DNA of 64,000 nucleotides, from assembly GCA_002092835.1 (NCBI GenBank), contig LVWL01000018.1, positions 372,001-436,000 on the forward strand, written 5' to 3'. The translations under genes were made by a program, and so were the position numbers. Shown in pieces: positions 1 to 11,535 of the stretch (the first letter of the stretch is position 1; each line of letters starts with the position of its first letter). Under the pieces are notes generated by a model. The model saw only the letters and a list, made by a program, of their open reading frames with translations, was not told the DNA's origin and did no database searches. The DNA comes from Campylobacter concisus. Its GTDB lineage: Bacteria > Campylobacterota > Campylobacteria > Campylobacterales > Campylobacteraceae.

Positions 1-50
1 AAGCTGAAGATATTGCATATGGCGGCAGTGTACACTATAAGGTTAAGTAA
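1..50 (+). CDS. C-terminal end of an unidentified protein
   Basis: An open frame enters from the left edge and ends at the TAA at 48-50. The last fifteen residues read AEDIAYGGSVHYKVK. This is too short to assign a family. It runs towards the copper-chaperone genes on the opposite strand, so it is not part of their operon. That it is coding is inferred only from the open frame reaching the edge. Confidence 0.45.
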   Translation, partial: AEDIAYGGSVHYKVK

Positions 51-200
51 TAAAAAGGGTTAAAGCTCTTTGGCTCTTTTTAGAAATTTTTATTTTTAGC
101 TCTATAAATTTTTAAATCCTCTTTGTTTGATTCTTGGCAAGTAGACAAAAATAATTTTAATTTCTACTAATCCAGATAGGCTACTAGAATTTTATAACTT

Positions 201-743
201 TTAAGGCCTATCTTTAATTAGATTTAAAAGATTCTCTGCAATGTTTTCATTTGTTAGATTTGAAATTTCTTTGTAGAAATTTCCAGCTTTATCGATTAGG
301 TATATCGATGAGCTATGTGCGACCGAATATCCCATGGCGGAGTTTTCAAGACGTACTTTTTGAAATTTTACGCCGTAGTTTTTCGCCACTTCTTTTAAAG
401 CATTTAGTTTTAGCCCATCGGCATCTTTGTAGAAATTTTTTGCCATCAGTGTTAAATTTTCAGGAGTGTCGCGTTCAGGATCAAGTGTAATAAAAAGCAA
501 CTCAAAGTCATCTCTTTTTAGCTTGTTTAGTTCATCGCCAATCAAAGAGAGCGCAGTAGGGCAGACATCGGGGCAAAAAAGATAACCAAAATATATAACT
601 TTGTACTTTCCGTCATAGTTTTTAAGACTTACTTCACCATTTTGTGAAAGTGCCTTAAAATCATACTTGTTTGGCTTTATTAGCAAAAGTGCAACACCTA
701 TACAAATTAAGATTATTATTAAGCCCCAAAATGCCTTTTTCAT
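201..743 (-). CDS. SCO1/SenC family copper chaperone
   Basis: A 180-residue membrane-anchored thioredoxin-fold protein. Residues 5-22 form an N-terminal membrane anchor. The copper-binding CPDVC motif is at residues 57-61, and the partner histidine is in the VAHSSS stretch near residue 143. These are the three ligands of the family. SCO proteins deliver copper to, or reduce the thiols of, the CuA site of cytochrome oxidase and related copper enzymes on the periplasmic side. It is the last gene of a three-gene operon with a small lipoprotein and a PCuAC chaperone, which supports a copper-delivery role. The target enzyme is not in the window. The family call is firm; the target is unknown. Confidence 0.92.
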   Translation of the reverse strand: MKKAFWGLIIILICIGVALLLIKPNKYDFKALSQNGEVSLKNYDGKYKVIYFGYLFCPDVCPTALSLIGDELNKLKRDDFELLFITLDPERDTPENLTLMAKNFYKDADGLKLNALKEVAKNYGVKFQKVRLENSAMGYSVAHSSSIYLIDKAGNFYKEISNLTNENIAENLLNLIKDRP

Positions 744-752
744 CGTTACCCT

Positions 753-1220
753 CTATAATTTTAGATCAAGATCTACAAAAAAACCAGTTTCTTTTTCGTC
801 ATCAAGCACTTTAAATCGATATCTCATAAGCTCGACAACACAAGCACTTAGCACTACTTGAGCAGTTAAGTTATCGCCTCTTGGCTCAAGTCTTGCTTTG
901 ATTGATCCCATATTCATATTTATGCCATCTATCTCAAGACTAGGATTTTTTAGCCCTAAATTTTTACCGTTAATGATTTTAAAGCTAAAAGGCCTCATGG
1001 CATAAATAGGTCTTGGTGAGATATCTATTTTTAGCCTTACGCCTTTAAATTCTATCTCACAAGATTTATTGTTTAGATCACATTTTAAAGGATCTAGCGA
1101 TGTGTTTACATCGGCAAATTCAGGTGGATCTTCCTTGCTTGTTGTCATAAGCTTATAGCCTATCGAACAAGCACCTAGAACAATAAAGATAAATGAAAAA
1201 ATAATTATGATTTTTTTCAT
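753..1220 (-). CDS. small exported protein, probable lipoprotein, of the copper-chaperone operon
   Basis: This 155-residue protein is not recognised as a named family. The N-terminus is lysines plus a hydrophobic stretch ending in LGAC, which reads as a plausible lipobox with Cys18. Two further cysteines sit in KCDLNNKSC near residues 47-55, and the tail is beta-rich with several methionines (INMNMGS). The start ATG at 1218-1220 overlaps the stop of the PCuAC gene by one base, so the two are probably translationally coupled. The SCO gene follows after 9 bases. A periplasmic copper-related role is inferred from neighbours only. A FixH-like fold is another possibility. Confidence 0.7.
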   Translation of the reverse strand: MKKIIIIFSFIFIVLGACSIGYKLMTTSKEDPPEFADVNTSLDPLKCDLNNKSCEIEFKGVRLKIDISPRPIYAMRPFSFKIINGKNLGLKNPSLEIDGINMNMGSIKARLEPRGDNLTAQVVLSACVVELMRYRFKVLDDEKETGFFVDLDLKL

Positions 1221-1642
1221 TATTTAAAGTTTTTAGTTACTCCGATATTATCAAGCTTTATGCTCTCGCCATTACTAAATTTTAGCTCTAAATCAACTTT
1301 ATCACCATCTTTTAATGGCTTATTTAGATCCATAAGCATAATGTGTAGACCGCCAGGAGCTAGTTTTGTTTCGCCATTTTTTGGGATCACTGCATCTTCG
1401 ATTTGAACCATAGCCATCATGCCATCATTCATTTTGTGTGTATGAATTTCTGTACTTTTGCAAACGCTTGAGTGAGCACCAATAAGCTTTACATCAGAAT
1501 TTGAAGCATTTTTTATATCCATAAAAATTGCACTATTGTTTGTGCCAGGTTTTGTATCTCTAGCTCTAACATTTTCTAGGCTGATATCAGCCGCCATAAG
1601 AGCAGAAGCTGCAAGCATCGCACCAAAAACGATTTTTTTCAT
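1220..1642 (-). CDS. PCuAC family periplasmic copper(I) chaperone
   Basis: A 140-residue protein with a cleavable signal peptide (residues 1-18, ending ALMA). It carries the histidine/methionine copper site of the PCuAC (DUF461) family: histidines near residues 67-69, methionines near 71-78, and the HIMLM segment around residue 100. Members bind Cu(I) in the periplasm and work with SCO proteins to load CuA of cytochrome oxidases. It is first in an operon with the small lipoprotein and SCO1 genes. An extra Cys61 lies close to the metal site. The family assignment is firm; the client enzyme is inferred to be a terminal oxidase or another copper enzyme. Confidence 0.9.
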   Translation of the reverse strand: MKKIVFGAMLAASALMAADISLENVRARDTKPGTNNSAIFMDIKNASNSDVKLIGAHSSVCKSTEIHTHKMNDGMMAMVQIEDAVIPKNGETKLAPGGLHIMLMDLNKPLKDGDKVDLELKFSNGESIKLDNIGVTKNFK

Positions 1643-1779
1643 ATTTTTCCTTTGTGATAAAATTAATAATGGTTTTCACATTATACATTTAGAACTACTT
1701 AATTTACCTTTAAAATCTAAAAATATAAATTTTTTAGGATATAATTACGGACTAAATTTTACTTTTTGGGATATTTCAC

Positions 1780-2745
1780 TTGAAAAAAATTATATTTTTC
1801 TTCATCGCGTTATCGCCTTGTCTTTTTGCCCAAAATTACGAAGAAATTTACTTAAAAAATGGCTCTGCTGCTGTTATTGATGCCATCGAAAAAAATATTT
1901 TAAGTAAGGATTACTGGCTAAAAAAGCTTGAAGGCAAGGATGTAAGATATGGGTATTATGACAATGAGATACTTCTAAGTGTAGTTGATAAAACTAAAAA
2001 GAAGCTTGAAGTAATCTCTTATAATGGCGGCATTACAAAAAAGCTTTTTAGCTCAAGTGTTATAGTTGGCAAAAATGGCGATAAGCTTCTTGAAGGCGAT
2101 CTAAAAACACCGGTTGGAGTGTATCAGCTTACACGTAGATTTACGCCAAATGATAGATATCTTGGCCCACTTGCATTTTCGCTTTCATATCCAAATTTGC
2201 TTGATAAACTTGCAAAGCGAAATGGCGGTGGCATTTGGATACATGGCTATCCACTTGATGGTCAAAGGACAGATGAGCTAAAAACAAAAGGCTGCGTGGC
2301 TATGCAAAATGATACTTTGATGAAATTTGATGATGTGGTGGATCACAAAAAAACACTTGCATTTATCTACGAAGATAAGCGTCCAGAAGCTAGTGCAAAA
2401 GATATTGCAGTGATCATTTCTGGACTTTTGGGCTGGAAAAAGACATGGAGCGAGAGCGACATTGAAAACTATCTTAAATTTTACGATAAAAACTTTGAGC
2501 GATACGATGGTATGAGCTTGGAAAAATTTAAAAGTATGAAGCGGGCTATTTTTTCTAAAAAAGAGAAAAAACGTATTAGTTTTTCAAATTTTCTCATCAC
2601 GCCTTATCCAAATCTTAAAAACGATAGGCTTTTTCGTGTGAGTTTTTATGAGGATTATGTTTCAGATACACATAAATTTGCTGGGCAAAAGACACTTTAT
2701 GTAAAGCTTTATAACGATGATATGAAAATTTTTATAGAGGAGTAA
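1780..2745 (+). CDS. pgp2: LD-carboxypeptidase of the YkuD fold (Pgp2/Csd6 type)
   Basis: A 321-residue periplasmic enzyme starting at TTG 1780, with a signal peptide over residues 1-17. The YkuD catalytic domain covers about residues 60-200, with the motif His155 ... Cys172 (HGYPLDG then KGCVAM). The C-terminal ~110 residues match the NTF2-like extra domain of the Campylobacter and Helicobacter enzymes. In C. jejuni and H. pylori these proteins trim the peptidoglycan tetrapeptide to tripeptide and are needed for helical cell shape. It lies upstream of alr, as I recall for C. jejuni, so the operon concerns the cell wall. The family is firm; the LD-carboxypeptidase rather than transpeptidase activity is from homologues. 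Confidence 0.85.
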   Translation: MKKIIFFFIALSPCLFAQNYEEIYLKNGSAAVIDAIEKNILSKDYWLKKLEGKDVRYGYYDNEILLSVVDKTKKKLEVISYNGGITKKLFSSSVIVGKNGDKLLEGDLKTPVGVYQLTRRFTPNDRYLGPLAFSLSYPNLLDKLAKRNGGGIWIHGYPLDGQRTDELKTKGCVAMQNDTLMKFDDVVDHKKTLAFIYEDKRPEASAKDIAVIISGLLGWKKTWSESDIENYLKFYDKNFERYDGMSLEKFKSMKRAIFSKKEKKRISFSNFLITPYPNLKNDRLFRVSFYEDYVSDTHKFAGQKTLYVKLYNDDMKIFIEE

Positions 2746-2747
2746 AA

Positions 2748-2987
2748 GTGGAAAAATCTCAAGAAGTAAAAGAAAAAATCGAGAAAATTTTAGAGGCAAG
2801 AGCTGCTTTTTTTGCTGAGCTTGATCGCCAAGTTCCAAAGAAAAATGGCACTGATGTTTTTGATTTTAGCAAAGTAAAAGAGGCTGATCTGAAAGAAATT
2901 TACGCTAAATTTTATGCATTTGACTATAACGTAAGAAAACTTTTACCGGATGTTTATGCTGCTTTTAATGTGAATTTTAATGTCTGA
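2748..2987 (+). CDS. conserved small cytoplasmic protein of unknown function
   Basis: A 79-residue acidic, mostly helical protein with no signal peptide or membrane segment. The start is GTG 2748, two bases after the LD-carboxypeptidase stop and with AGGAG just upstream. The 3' end overlaps the alr start by 8 bases, so the three genes look like one coupled transcript. The sequence is rich in Lys/Glu in the first half and aromatic (FYAFDY) in the second. I do not recognise a domain. Position suggests a role tied to cell-wall metabolism, but this is only by association. Confidence 0.75.
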   Translation: MEKSQEVKEKIEKILEARAAFFAELDRQVPKKNGTDVFDFSKVKEADLKEIYAKFYAFDYNVRKLLPDVYAAFNVNFNV

Positions 2988-3993
2988 AATACGCCTGAAT
3001 AAAGCTTCATATATCCATAACCTCACTCAAATTTGTGCTAAAGCCGGTGGCAAAGAGAAAGTAATAATTGTATTAAAAGACAATGCTTATGGCCATGGCG
3101 CAAGGCTTATTGCAAATGAAGCTAAAAAATTTGGCATAGAAATTTGTGCTGTAAAAAGTGAGTTTGAAGCAGATGAAATTTCTGACATATTTGAAAATAT
3201 TCTCATTCTCTCACATATCCCAACCGGAAATGAAAGTAGTAAATTTATTTATGCGATAAATGATATAGAGGCACTTTTAAAGATAAAAGATGGCTCAAAA
3301 ATCAACCTTGCAATTGACACTGGTATGCATAGAAATGGGCTTGATATAAGCGAGCTTGATTGTGCGTTTGAAATTTTAACAAGAAGGAATTTAGAGCTTC
3401 TTGGAGCTTATACGCATTTTCGTGCAAGTGATGAGCTAAATGCTGATTATTTTGTGCAAAGGGAAAATTTTAGGGCTGCAAAAGAGAAAATTTTGGCTCT
3501 TTGCGATGAGTTTGGTATAAAAAAACCGATCTTTCACTCTCACAACTCAGCTGCGCTTGAAAGAGCAAGCAAAATCGATGATGATATGGTGCGTGTTGGC
3601 ATCGCTCAGTATGGATACACTCAGTTTGGTGATAGTTTGGACTTAAAGCCAGTACTTTCACTATGGGCAAGAAGAGTTAGCAAGCGTATTTTAAAAAGTG
3701 GTCAAAGTGTTGGATATGGTGCTAAATTTAGCGCAAAAGAAGATATAAATGTAGCCACTTATGATCTTGGATATGGCGATGGATTGCTAAGATACAACGG
3801 ACTTGGCGAGCTAAGACTTGCAAATGGCGAGCTAGTACTTGGTAAAATTTCGATGGATAGCTTTAGCTGTAAAGATAGTGGTGAGTGGGTCTGTGTGCTT
3901 GAGAATGCAAATATTTGGGCAAAATTTTTTAATACGATAAGTTATGACATTTTAGTAAAGCTCTCGCCAAACATCACTAGGAAATTTATATAA
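2980..3993 (+). CDS. alr: alanine racemase
   Basis: A 337-residue PLP enzyme that interconverts L- and D-alanine for peptidoglycan. The PLP lysine is K33 in LKDNAYGHG, and the second catalytic residue is the tyrosine in SVGYGAKFS near residue 246. The N-terminal TIM barrel is followed by the C-terminal beta domain; the family's CMDQ-like segment appears as KISMDSF. The protein is shorter than the usual 350-380 residues, as is common in Campylobacter. The start ATG at 2980 lies inside the preceding small gene. Its placement with a peptidoglycan carboxypeptidase is consistent with a wall-building operon. Confidence 0.95.
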   Translation: MSEIRLNKASYIHNLTQICAKAGGKEKVIIVLKDNAYGHGARLIANEAKKFGIEICAVKSEFEADEISDIFENILILSHIPTGNESSKFIYAINDIEALLKIKDGSKINLAIDTGMHRNGLDISELDCAFEILTRRNLELLGAYTHFRASDELNADYFVQRENFRAAKEKILALCDEFGIKKPIFHSHNSAALERASKIDDDMVRVGIAQYGYTQFGDSLDLKPVLSLWARRVSKRILKSGQSVGYGAKFSAKEDINVATYDLGYGDGLLRYNGLGELRLANGELVLGKISMDSFSCKDSGEWVCVLENANIWAKFFNTISYDILVKLSPNITRKFI

Positions 3994-4002
3994 AGGAAAT
4001 AT

Positions 4003-4434
4003 GTGAAAAAGATCGTTTTATTAGCTCTTGCTAGCCTTGCTTTTGGCGTACAAGAGAGCGAGTTTAAAATTTATGAGCAGATATTAAATCAGCTTGATAC
4101 TAAGCAGATCCCAGTCTTTGTCGTCCAAACTGCAAAGCCAAATTTACCAAGCAGGGTCGATGAGATGATTACGCTAAAAGATGTGAGTAGTAGCGGGCTA
4201 AACATACATGGCGAGTTTGTCTTAAACGAGACTAAGACAAAGAGGATAAAAGGCTACAACAAAGCTCAAATTTTAGCTTTAAAAGATGAGTTTTATAAAA
4301 ATGGAAAAGATGCGCTTTGTAACTCAGGTATGGCTAGAGCTGTGCTAAATCGTGGCATCACACTAAGTGGTAGCTATGGCTTTGAGGGTAGGCATTTTTT
4401 TGATATAAATTTGGATAAAAGCAGTTGCGAATAG
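4003..4434 (+). CDS. exported protein of unknown function (first of a tandem pair)
   Basis: A 143-residue protein starting at GTG 4003 with an AAAGGA ribosome site ahead. Residues 1-15 form a signal peptide (cut near AFG-VQE). The mature part has two cysteines, one in ALCNSG and one near the C-terminus (SSCE), that could form a disulphide. No known domain is recognised. The alr stop is 9 bases upstream and the next gene overlaps its end by 10 bases, so it is probably the fourth gene of the pgp2-alr transcript. Periplasmic location is inferred from the signal peptide. Confidence 0.75.
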   Translation: MKKIVLLALASLAFGVQESEFKIYEQILNQLDTKQIPVFVVQTAKPNLPSRVDEMITLKDVSSSGLNIHGEFVLNETKTKRIKGYNKAQILALKDEFYKNGKDALCNSGMARAVLNRGITLSGSYGFEGRHFFDINLDKSSCE

Positions 4435-4826
4435 TCCTTTTTTTACTATTTTTTTGCTCGCTTGCCCTGGCTCTTACGCCAGATATGGCAGCGAAAAATC
4501 ACGCAACTTACTACAAAAAAAAGCTCCCATTTATCTGTACGCCAACACTGACACTTAATGATATCTTAAATGTAGGTGATACGCTCATCTATAGATATGC
4601 TGTCAAACACGCAAGAAAACAAGAAATCAAAAGGCTTGAAGAGAAAGAGCTTTTAGCATTTATCGAAGCTATCAAAAAAGAGAATCTGCGAACTGCTTGC
4701 AAAGATAAAGAAATTTTAAATATGCTAAGTATCGGTGTTACCTTGGATGAGCTTTTCTATTCAGAAAATGGTGAGCTGATTTTTGAGTACACTATAGAAG
4801 ATCGTGACTGCAAGAAAGTGCAGTGA
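4425..4826 (+). CDS. exported protein of unknown function (second of a tandem pair)
   Basis: A 133-residue protein that starts at TTG 4425 inside the end of the previous gene. Residues 1-17 are a signal peptide. The mature part has cysteines in FICTP, TACKDK and DRDCKK, and a charged helical middle. The size, cysteine pattern and acidic C-terminal half resemble the upstream protein loosely, so a partner pair is possible. I recognise no domain. It ends the envelope operon; the next 238 bases hold no gene and no clear signal. Confidence 0.7.
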   Translation: MRIVLFLLFFCSLALALTPDMAAKNHATYYKKKLPFICTPTLTLNDILNVGDTLIYRYAVKHARKQEIKRLEEKELLAFIEAIKKENLRTACKDKEILNMLSIGVTLDELFYSENGELIFEYTIEDRDCKKVQ

Positions 4827-5064
4827 AATTTGGGGCTACAATTCAGTTTTTGATTATAAAATTTTGATCTTTTTGCAAAATTTAAAATTCCATTTACTCA
4901 TAAGAATCGACTACTGATTTTAAGCTTCGAAAAGTTTGCCACTAAAATCAGAGCCTAAATTACTCACTCATGAAATTTAAAATTTTTGTAAATTTATAAA
5001 TTTAAAGCCAAAAAAGATGGTAAAAAGAAGAAATTTAGCCCAAATTTTACTAGAACTAAATTTT

Positions 5065-5934
5065 CTACATGCCTCTTTTTATCTCTTGCTCAAGTTTTTC
5101 AAGCTCAGCAATCCTATCGCTAGTGCTTGGGTGCGTTCTAAAAAGTACGCCAAGCTTGTTAGTTAGCGAGCCAAATGGATTTACGATAAACATATGAGCA
5201 CTTTGTTCGCTTGCATTTTGCATGATGTAAGAATTTGAGTAGCTCTCAAGCTTTCTTATAGCGCTTGCAAGCCACTCTGGATGTCCTGTTAGGTAGGCAG
5301 CACCCTTGTCTGCCTTGTACTCGCGCTCTCTTGAGATCGCCATTTGTATGATTGTGGCGGCTATTGGCATGAGTATAGCAAGTGCTAGCATAACGATGGC
5401 ATTACCGCCACCTCTTCTTGAACCGCCACTCTGCCCAGCAATACCACCAACCTTAGCAAAATTTGCAAGCATCGCGATAGCTCCAGCTAGTATGGCAGCG
5501 ATTGAACCAGTTAGGATGTCGTAGTGCCTTACGTGGCTTAGCTCGTGAGCTAGTACGCCCTCGATCTCGTTTTCATTTAAAATTTTTAAAAGCCCCTCGG
5601 TTACTGCAACGGCTGCATGGCTTGGGTTTCTGCCCGTGGCAAAGGCATTTGGTACCTCTTCTGGGATGATGTAAATTTTTGGCATAGGCAAATTCGCCTT
5701 TTGTGTGAGGCGTGAGACGATCTCGTAAAGGCCGTGAGCGTTGCTCTCATCGACTGGGATGGCGTTATATCTTTTTAGCACGAGCTTGTCGCTGAAAAAG
5801 TAAGAAAATAAGTTCATGCCAGCCGCCATCAAAAAGGCGATCATCATGCCATGCTCACCTCCAATATATCCGCCAACAGCGATAAAAATTAGCATTAAAG
5901 TAACCATTAAAAAAGCGGTTTTAAAAATTTCCAT
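5065..5934 (-). CDS. htpX: membrane zinc metalloprotease HtpX (M48)
   Basis: A 289-residue inner-membrane protease. Two N-terminal membrane segments (about 8-20 and 30-47) are followed by the zinc motif HELSH at residues 130-134 and two more hydrophobic segments around 143-158 and 180-200. The third zinc ligand is the glutamate in SREREYKADKGA. HtpX degrades misfolded membrane proteins alongside FtsH. A glycine/serine/arginine-rich loop (GQSGGSRRGGG) lies between the hydrophobic segments. It is downstream of a small gene pair and rsmG/ribA on the same strand, with an 8-base gap. Length matches the family. Confidence 0.95.
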   Translation of the reverse strand: MEIFKTAFLMVTLMLIFIAVGGYIGGEHGMMIAFLMAAGMNLFSYFFSDKLVLKRYNAIPVDESNAHGLYEIVSRLTQKANLPMPKIYIIPEEVPNAFATGRNPSHAAVAVTEGLLKILNENEIEGVLAHELSHVRHYDILTGSIAAILAGAIAMLANFAKVGGIAGQSGGSRRGGGNAIVMLALAILMPIAATIIQMAISREREYKADKGAAYLTGHPEWLASAIRKLESYSNSYIMQNASEQSAHMFIVNPFGSLTNKLGVLFRTHPSTSDRIAELEKLEQEIKRGM

Positions 5935-5942
5935 TTCTTTCC

Positions 5943-6308
5943 TTATTCTTTTATAGCGCTTGACAAGACCGCAGCATCGATGTTAAATTTTGCAAGCTGT
6001 GCTAGCTCGCTTTCATCTTTTATCAAAACAGCTATAAGTGCGTCAAATAGATAACTCTCAGCAATCTTTGCTAGATCTTTTGCAGTGTCAATATCGGCAA
6101 TAATAAATTTTGCTCCAGCCGCGTTTGCGACGATAGCTTCGTTTATGTCATTTGCGATGATGCTAAAGCTTGCTCCAACTTCTAGCGCCCTTTTTATGAA
6201 ATTTCTATCAAATTTAAAGAGATTTTGCCTACCGTTTGAAATTTCATCTTCGCTTTTGCAAAGAAATAGTGGCTCAAATTTGATCAGTTCATCGCCTAAA
6301 ATTTTCAT
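5943..6308 (-). CDS. conserved small protein of unknown function
   Basis: A 121-residue soluble protein without signal peptide. It is rich in alternating beta strands and alanine-rich helices (for example NAAGAKFIIADIDTAKDLA), resembling part of a TIM barrel or Rossmann fold. Both ends look natural: there is a clean start overlapping the upstream gene by 4 bases and a stop 8 bases before htpX. I do not recognise a family. The ribA-rsmG-small gene-this gene-htpX order suggests one transcript. Function is unassigned. Confidence 0.65.
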   Translation of the reverse strand: MKILGDELIKFEPLFLCKSEDEISNGRQNLFKFDRNFIKRALEVGASFSIIANDINEAIVANAAGAKFIIADIDTAKDLAKIAESYLFDALIAVLIKDESELAQLAKFNIDAAVLSSAIKE

Positions 6309-6499
6309 CTCTCACCCTTTATGCACTCTTTGCAGATGTATTTTCCGTCTCTTAGCACCATTTGATCGATGTCGCTAAAGACACCGCATTTGCTGCACTC
6401 TTCGAAGTTGCTGCTGCTTATCTTGTCGCTTTTTTTTCTATTTTTAAAAAAAATGATGTAAATCGCAACCAAAATCGCTACAAAAAGCAAGTATTTCAA
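6305..6499 (-). CDS. small single-span membrane protein with paired cysteines (PP0621-like)
   Basis: A 64-residue protein: residues 2-18 are a membrane helix, followed by a basic stretch and a small domain with two CxxC motifs (CSKC and CKEC), a likely zinc ribbon. The layout matches short PP0621-like proteins as I remember them. The start is TTG at 6497-6499. It overlaps the TGA that would end an intact rsmG (6496-6498), giving a TTGA coupling site. This overlap is part of the evidence that the real rsmG frame ends here. Function is unknown. Confidence 0.75.
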   Translation of the reverse strand: MKYLLFVAILVAIYIIFFKNRKKSDKISSSNFEECSKCGVFSDIDQMVLRDGKYICKECIKGER

Positions 6500-7064
6500 C
6501 GTATCTCCCCTTGATTTTTGAGATTAAAAAATATGTAGTTTCTGTTTTTTTCATTATAAATTTGCGCGTTGATGCCTGAAATTTCATCCATGACGCTTGA
6601 GCCTTTGTAGATGAGAAATTTAGTGCTCTCATCATAAATCCCTCGCAAATTTTTATAAGCTCTTTTGTCTTGCTAAGTGCCCTTGAGGTGATGAGATCAG
6701 CCGTAAATTTATCTGCAAGCTCGATCTTTTGGCTATGAACTTCTAAATTTTCTATGTCAAGCTCGATCTTAGCGTAGCTTAGAAATGATGACTTTTTGGC
6801 TATCGGCTCAAAAAGGTGCCACTTCGTTTGAGGTATCGCAAGCGCTAAAAATATCGCTGGAAAGCCAGCTCCGCTACCAACATCGATCGCAGTTTTAGCA
6901 CTTAGATCAAAAATTTCAAGCGGCTTTATGCTATCAAGCACCTGCTCGCTTATGTCTTTATAATTGCTTAAGCTATGAACTTTGTTAAATTTAGCAAAAA
7001 TTTGAGCGTAAGCCTTTACTTTTTCGTCAAATTCAGCTGGCAAACAAAGCTCATTTTTCATCAC
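6496..7064 (-). CDS. rsmG: 16S rRNA (guanine-N7) methyltransferase, with an apparent one-base deletion
   Basis: RsmG (GidB) makes m7G at the 530-loop guanine of 16S rRNA using SAM. The SAM site is the [11 protein letters not shown] stretch near residues 61-71, and the family arginine is in [11 protein letters not shown]. The frame is correct up to ICEGF; it then reads out of frame into an unrelated tail ending at 6444. One base is missing in the AAA at about 6636-6638 of the plus strand. Restoring it gives a tail of the type [14 protein letters not shown] ... NQGEIR, ending at TGA 6496-6498 and totalling 189 residues, the family length. The start overlaps ribA by 4 bases. Confidence 0.88.
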
Positions 7065-7624
7065 AAGATGTGTCCCATTTGCTCTTTTTTGACCTTTAAG
7101 TAGCCTTCATTAAATTTATTTGGCTTGATGACGATAGGCACGCGTTTTACGATCTTTACTGAGCTTAGTCCGTGAAGTTTTAATGGGTTATTTGTGAGCA
7201 AATTTACCTCTTTTATGCCGTAGTAATTTAGGATAAAATCAACCACTTCGTATGTCCTCTCATCAGCCTTAAAACCTAGCTGGTGATTGGCTTCTATCGT
7301 GTCAAGGCCCTTATCTTGGAGGCTATAAGCATTTATCTTGTTTAAAAGCCCGATATTTCTGCCCTCTTGACGAAGATAGATGACCATGCCACCATTTTCT
7401 TCAATATACTTTAGGCTCGCTTCAAGCTGGTCACGGCAGTCACATTTTAGGCTTCCGATCGCATCGCCAGTTAGGCATTCGGAGTGAATTCTAATGTTTA
7501 CGACTTCATTTAGTGGTTCTTTGAAGATAGCTAAATGTTCTTTAGCTCCTTCTTTGAAGGCTTGAACCTTGTAAGCCCCAAATCTTGAAGGCAGATTTGC
7601 TACATTTGAAATTTCTATTTTCAT
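7061..7624 (-). CDS. ribA: GTP cyclohydrolase II
   Basis: A 187-residue enzyme that opens the imidazole ring of GTP, the first step of riboflavin synthesis. The zinc ligands are Cys50, Cys61 and Cys63 (HSEC ... KCDC), and the catalytic RQEGRNIGL segment follows near residue 85. It is a stand-alone RibA without a RibB domain. Its 3' end overlaps rsmG by 4 bases, so it probably heads the htpX-side operon. Its start at 7624 faces hemB, leaving about 68 bases for divergent promoters. Confidence 0.96.
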   Translation of the reverse strand: MKIEISNVANLPSRFGAYKVQAFKEGAKEHLAIFKEPLNEVVNIRIHSECLTGDAIGSLKCDCRDQLEASLKYIEENGGMVIYLRQEGRNIGLLNKINAYSLQDKGLDTIEANHQLGFKADERTYEVVDFILNYYGIKEVNLLTNNPLKLHGLSSVKIVKRVPIVIKPNKFNEGYLKVKKEQMGHIL

Positions 7625-7692
7625 TTTAAATTTACTCCAACTATGCTAAACTAGCTAAAAATCAAGCATTTTAACAAAGAAAAGGCAAAAAT

Positions 7693-8664
7693 ATGTTTAA
7701 ACGTTTTAGAAGATTGAGAATAAATCCAGCCCTAAGAGATATGATAAGAGAGACGAGCCTTAGCGTAAATGACTTTATTTATCCACTGTTTGTAGTCGAG
7801 GGCAAAGGCGTTAAAAACGAGATCGCTTCGATGCCAGGCGTCTATCAAATGAGTATCGATGAAATTTTAAAAGAGTGTGAAGAGATAGTAAATTTAGGCA
7901 TAAAATCGATCATTTTATTTGGCATACCAAGCCTAAAAGATAGCGTTGGTAGCGACGCACTAAGTAATGACGGCATCATCGCAACTGCGCTTCGTGCCAT
8001 AAAAGATAAATTCCCAAATTTAGTAGTCGTCACCGATCTTTGCTTTTGCGAATATACAGACCATGGCCACTGCGGCATAATTGACCACGTGCATAACACC
8101 ATCGACAACGACGCAACGCTTGAAATTTCAGCCAAGCAAGCCTTGATACACGCTCAAAATGGCGCCGACATGATCGCGCCAAGTGGCATGATGGACGGCA
8201 TCATCGCAACGCTAAGAGAGACACTTGATAGCAATGGCTTTGAAAATTTACCAGTGATGGCATACTCAACCAAATTTGCTTCAGCCTACTACGGGCCATT
8301 TCGTGACGTAGCGCAAAGTGCACCAAGCTTTGGCGATAGAAAGAGCTACCAAATGGACAGTGCAAACCGCTTGGAGGCGATCAACGAGAGCTTGCAAGAC
8401 GAGGCTCAGGGTGCTGATATCTTGATGGTAAAGCCAGCACTTGCCTATCTTGACGTCATTAGAGAGCTTAGAAATTTAACCCTTCTTCCGATCTGTGTAT
8501 ATAACGTAAGTGGCGAGTATGCACTGCTAAAAGCTGGTGCAAAAGCTGGCATCATCGACTATGATCGCGTTATGATGGAGACGCTCGTTGGCTTTAAAAG
8601 AGCAGGAGCAAATTTAATAATCTCATACCACGCAAAAGAAGCAGCTAAAATTTTAAGGGGCTAA
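7693..8664 (+). CDS. hemB: delta-aminolevulinic acid dehydratase (porphobilinogen synthase)
   Basis: A 323-residue TIM-barrel enzyme that joins two 5-aminolevulinate molecules to porphobilinogen in heme synthesis. The Schiff-base lysines are K194 ([10 protein letters not shown]) and K247 (LMVKPALAY). Cysteines 117, 119 and 127 ([14 protein letters not shown]) mark the zinc-dependent class. It is the first gene of the hemB-argF-small gene-hemN run, with argF starting one base after its stop. Two heme genes in one run suggest co-regulation. The call is firm. Confidence 0.97.
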   Translation: MFKRFRRLRINPALRDMIRETSLSVNDFIYPLFVVEGKGVKNEIASMPGVYQMSIDEILKECEEIVNLGIKSIILFGIPSLKDSVGSDALSNDGIIATALRAIKDKFPNLVVVTDLCFCEYTDHGHCGIIDHVHNTIDNDATLEISAKQALIHAQNGADMIAPSGMMDGIIATLRETLDSNGFENLPVMAYSTKFASAYYGPFRDVAQSAPSFGDRKSYQMDSANRLEAINESLQDEAQGADILMVKPALAYLDVIRELRNLTLLPICVYNVSGEYALLKAGAKAGIIDYDRVMMETLVGFKRAGANLIISYHAKEAAKILRG

Positions 8665-8665
8665 G

Positions 8666-11419
<2,754 letters not shown>

Positions 11420-11471
11420 AAATTATTTTTTTGTCATAAGATATTTAAAATGCATTTAATATTTCTTGGTG

Positions 11472-11477
11472 TATAAT
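11472..11477 (+). promoter_or_regulatory. candidate -10 box ahead of the secretion-system genes
   Basis: TATAAT at 11472-11477 follows an AT-rich tract typical of Campylobacter sigma-70 promoters, which often lack a -35 box. It lies about 58 bases before the TolC-like gene start at 11536 and after the hemN stop. It would separate the heme operon from the secretion block. The call rests on sequence only. Confidence 0.4.
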
Positions 11478-11535
11478 TCGTATCAAAATTTAAGTATAGA
11501 CTTAATAATAAAAATAAGGTAAAAGGATCTTAGTT

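Noticed and set aside
4827..5064. Small gene or RNA in the gap before htpX
   Set aside because: Only AT-rich sequence with many stops in all frames and no convincing stem; left unannotated.
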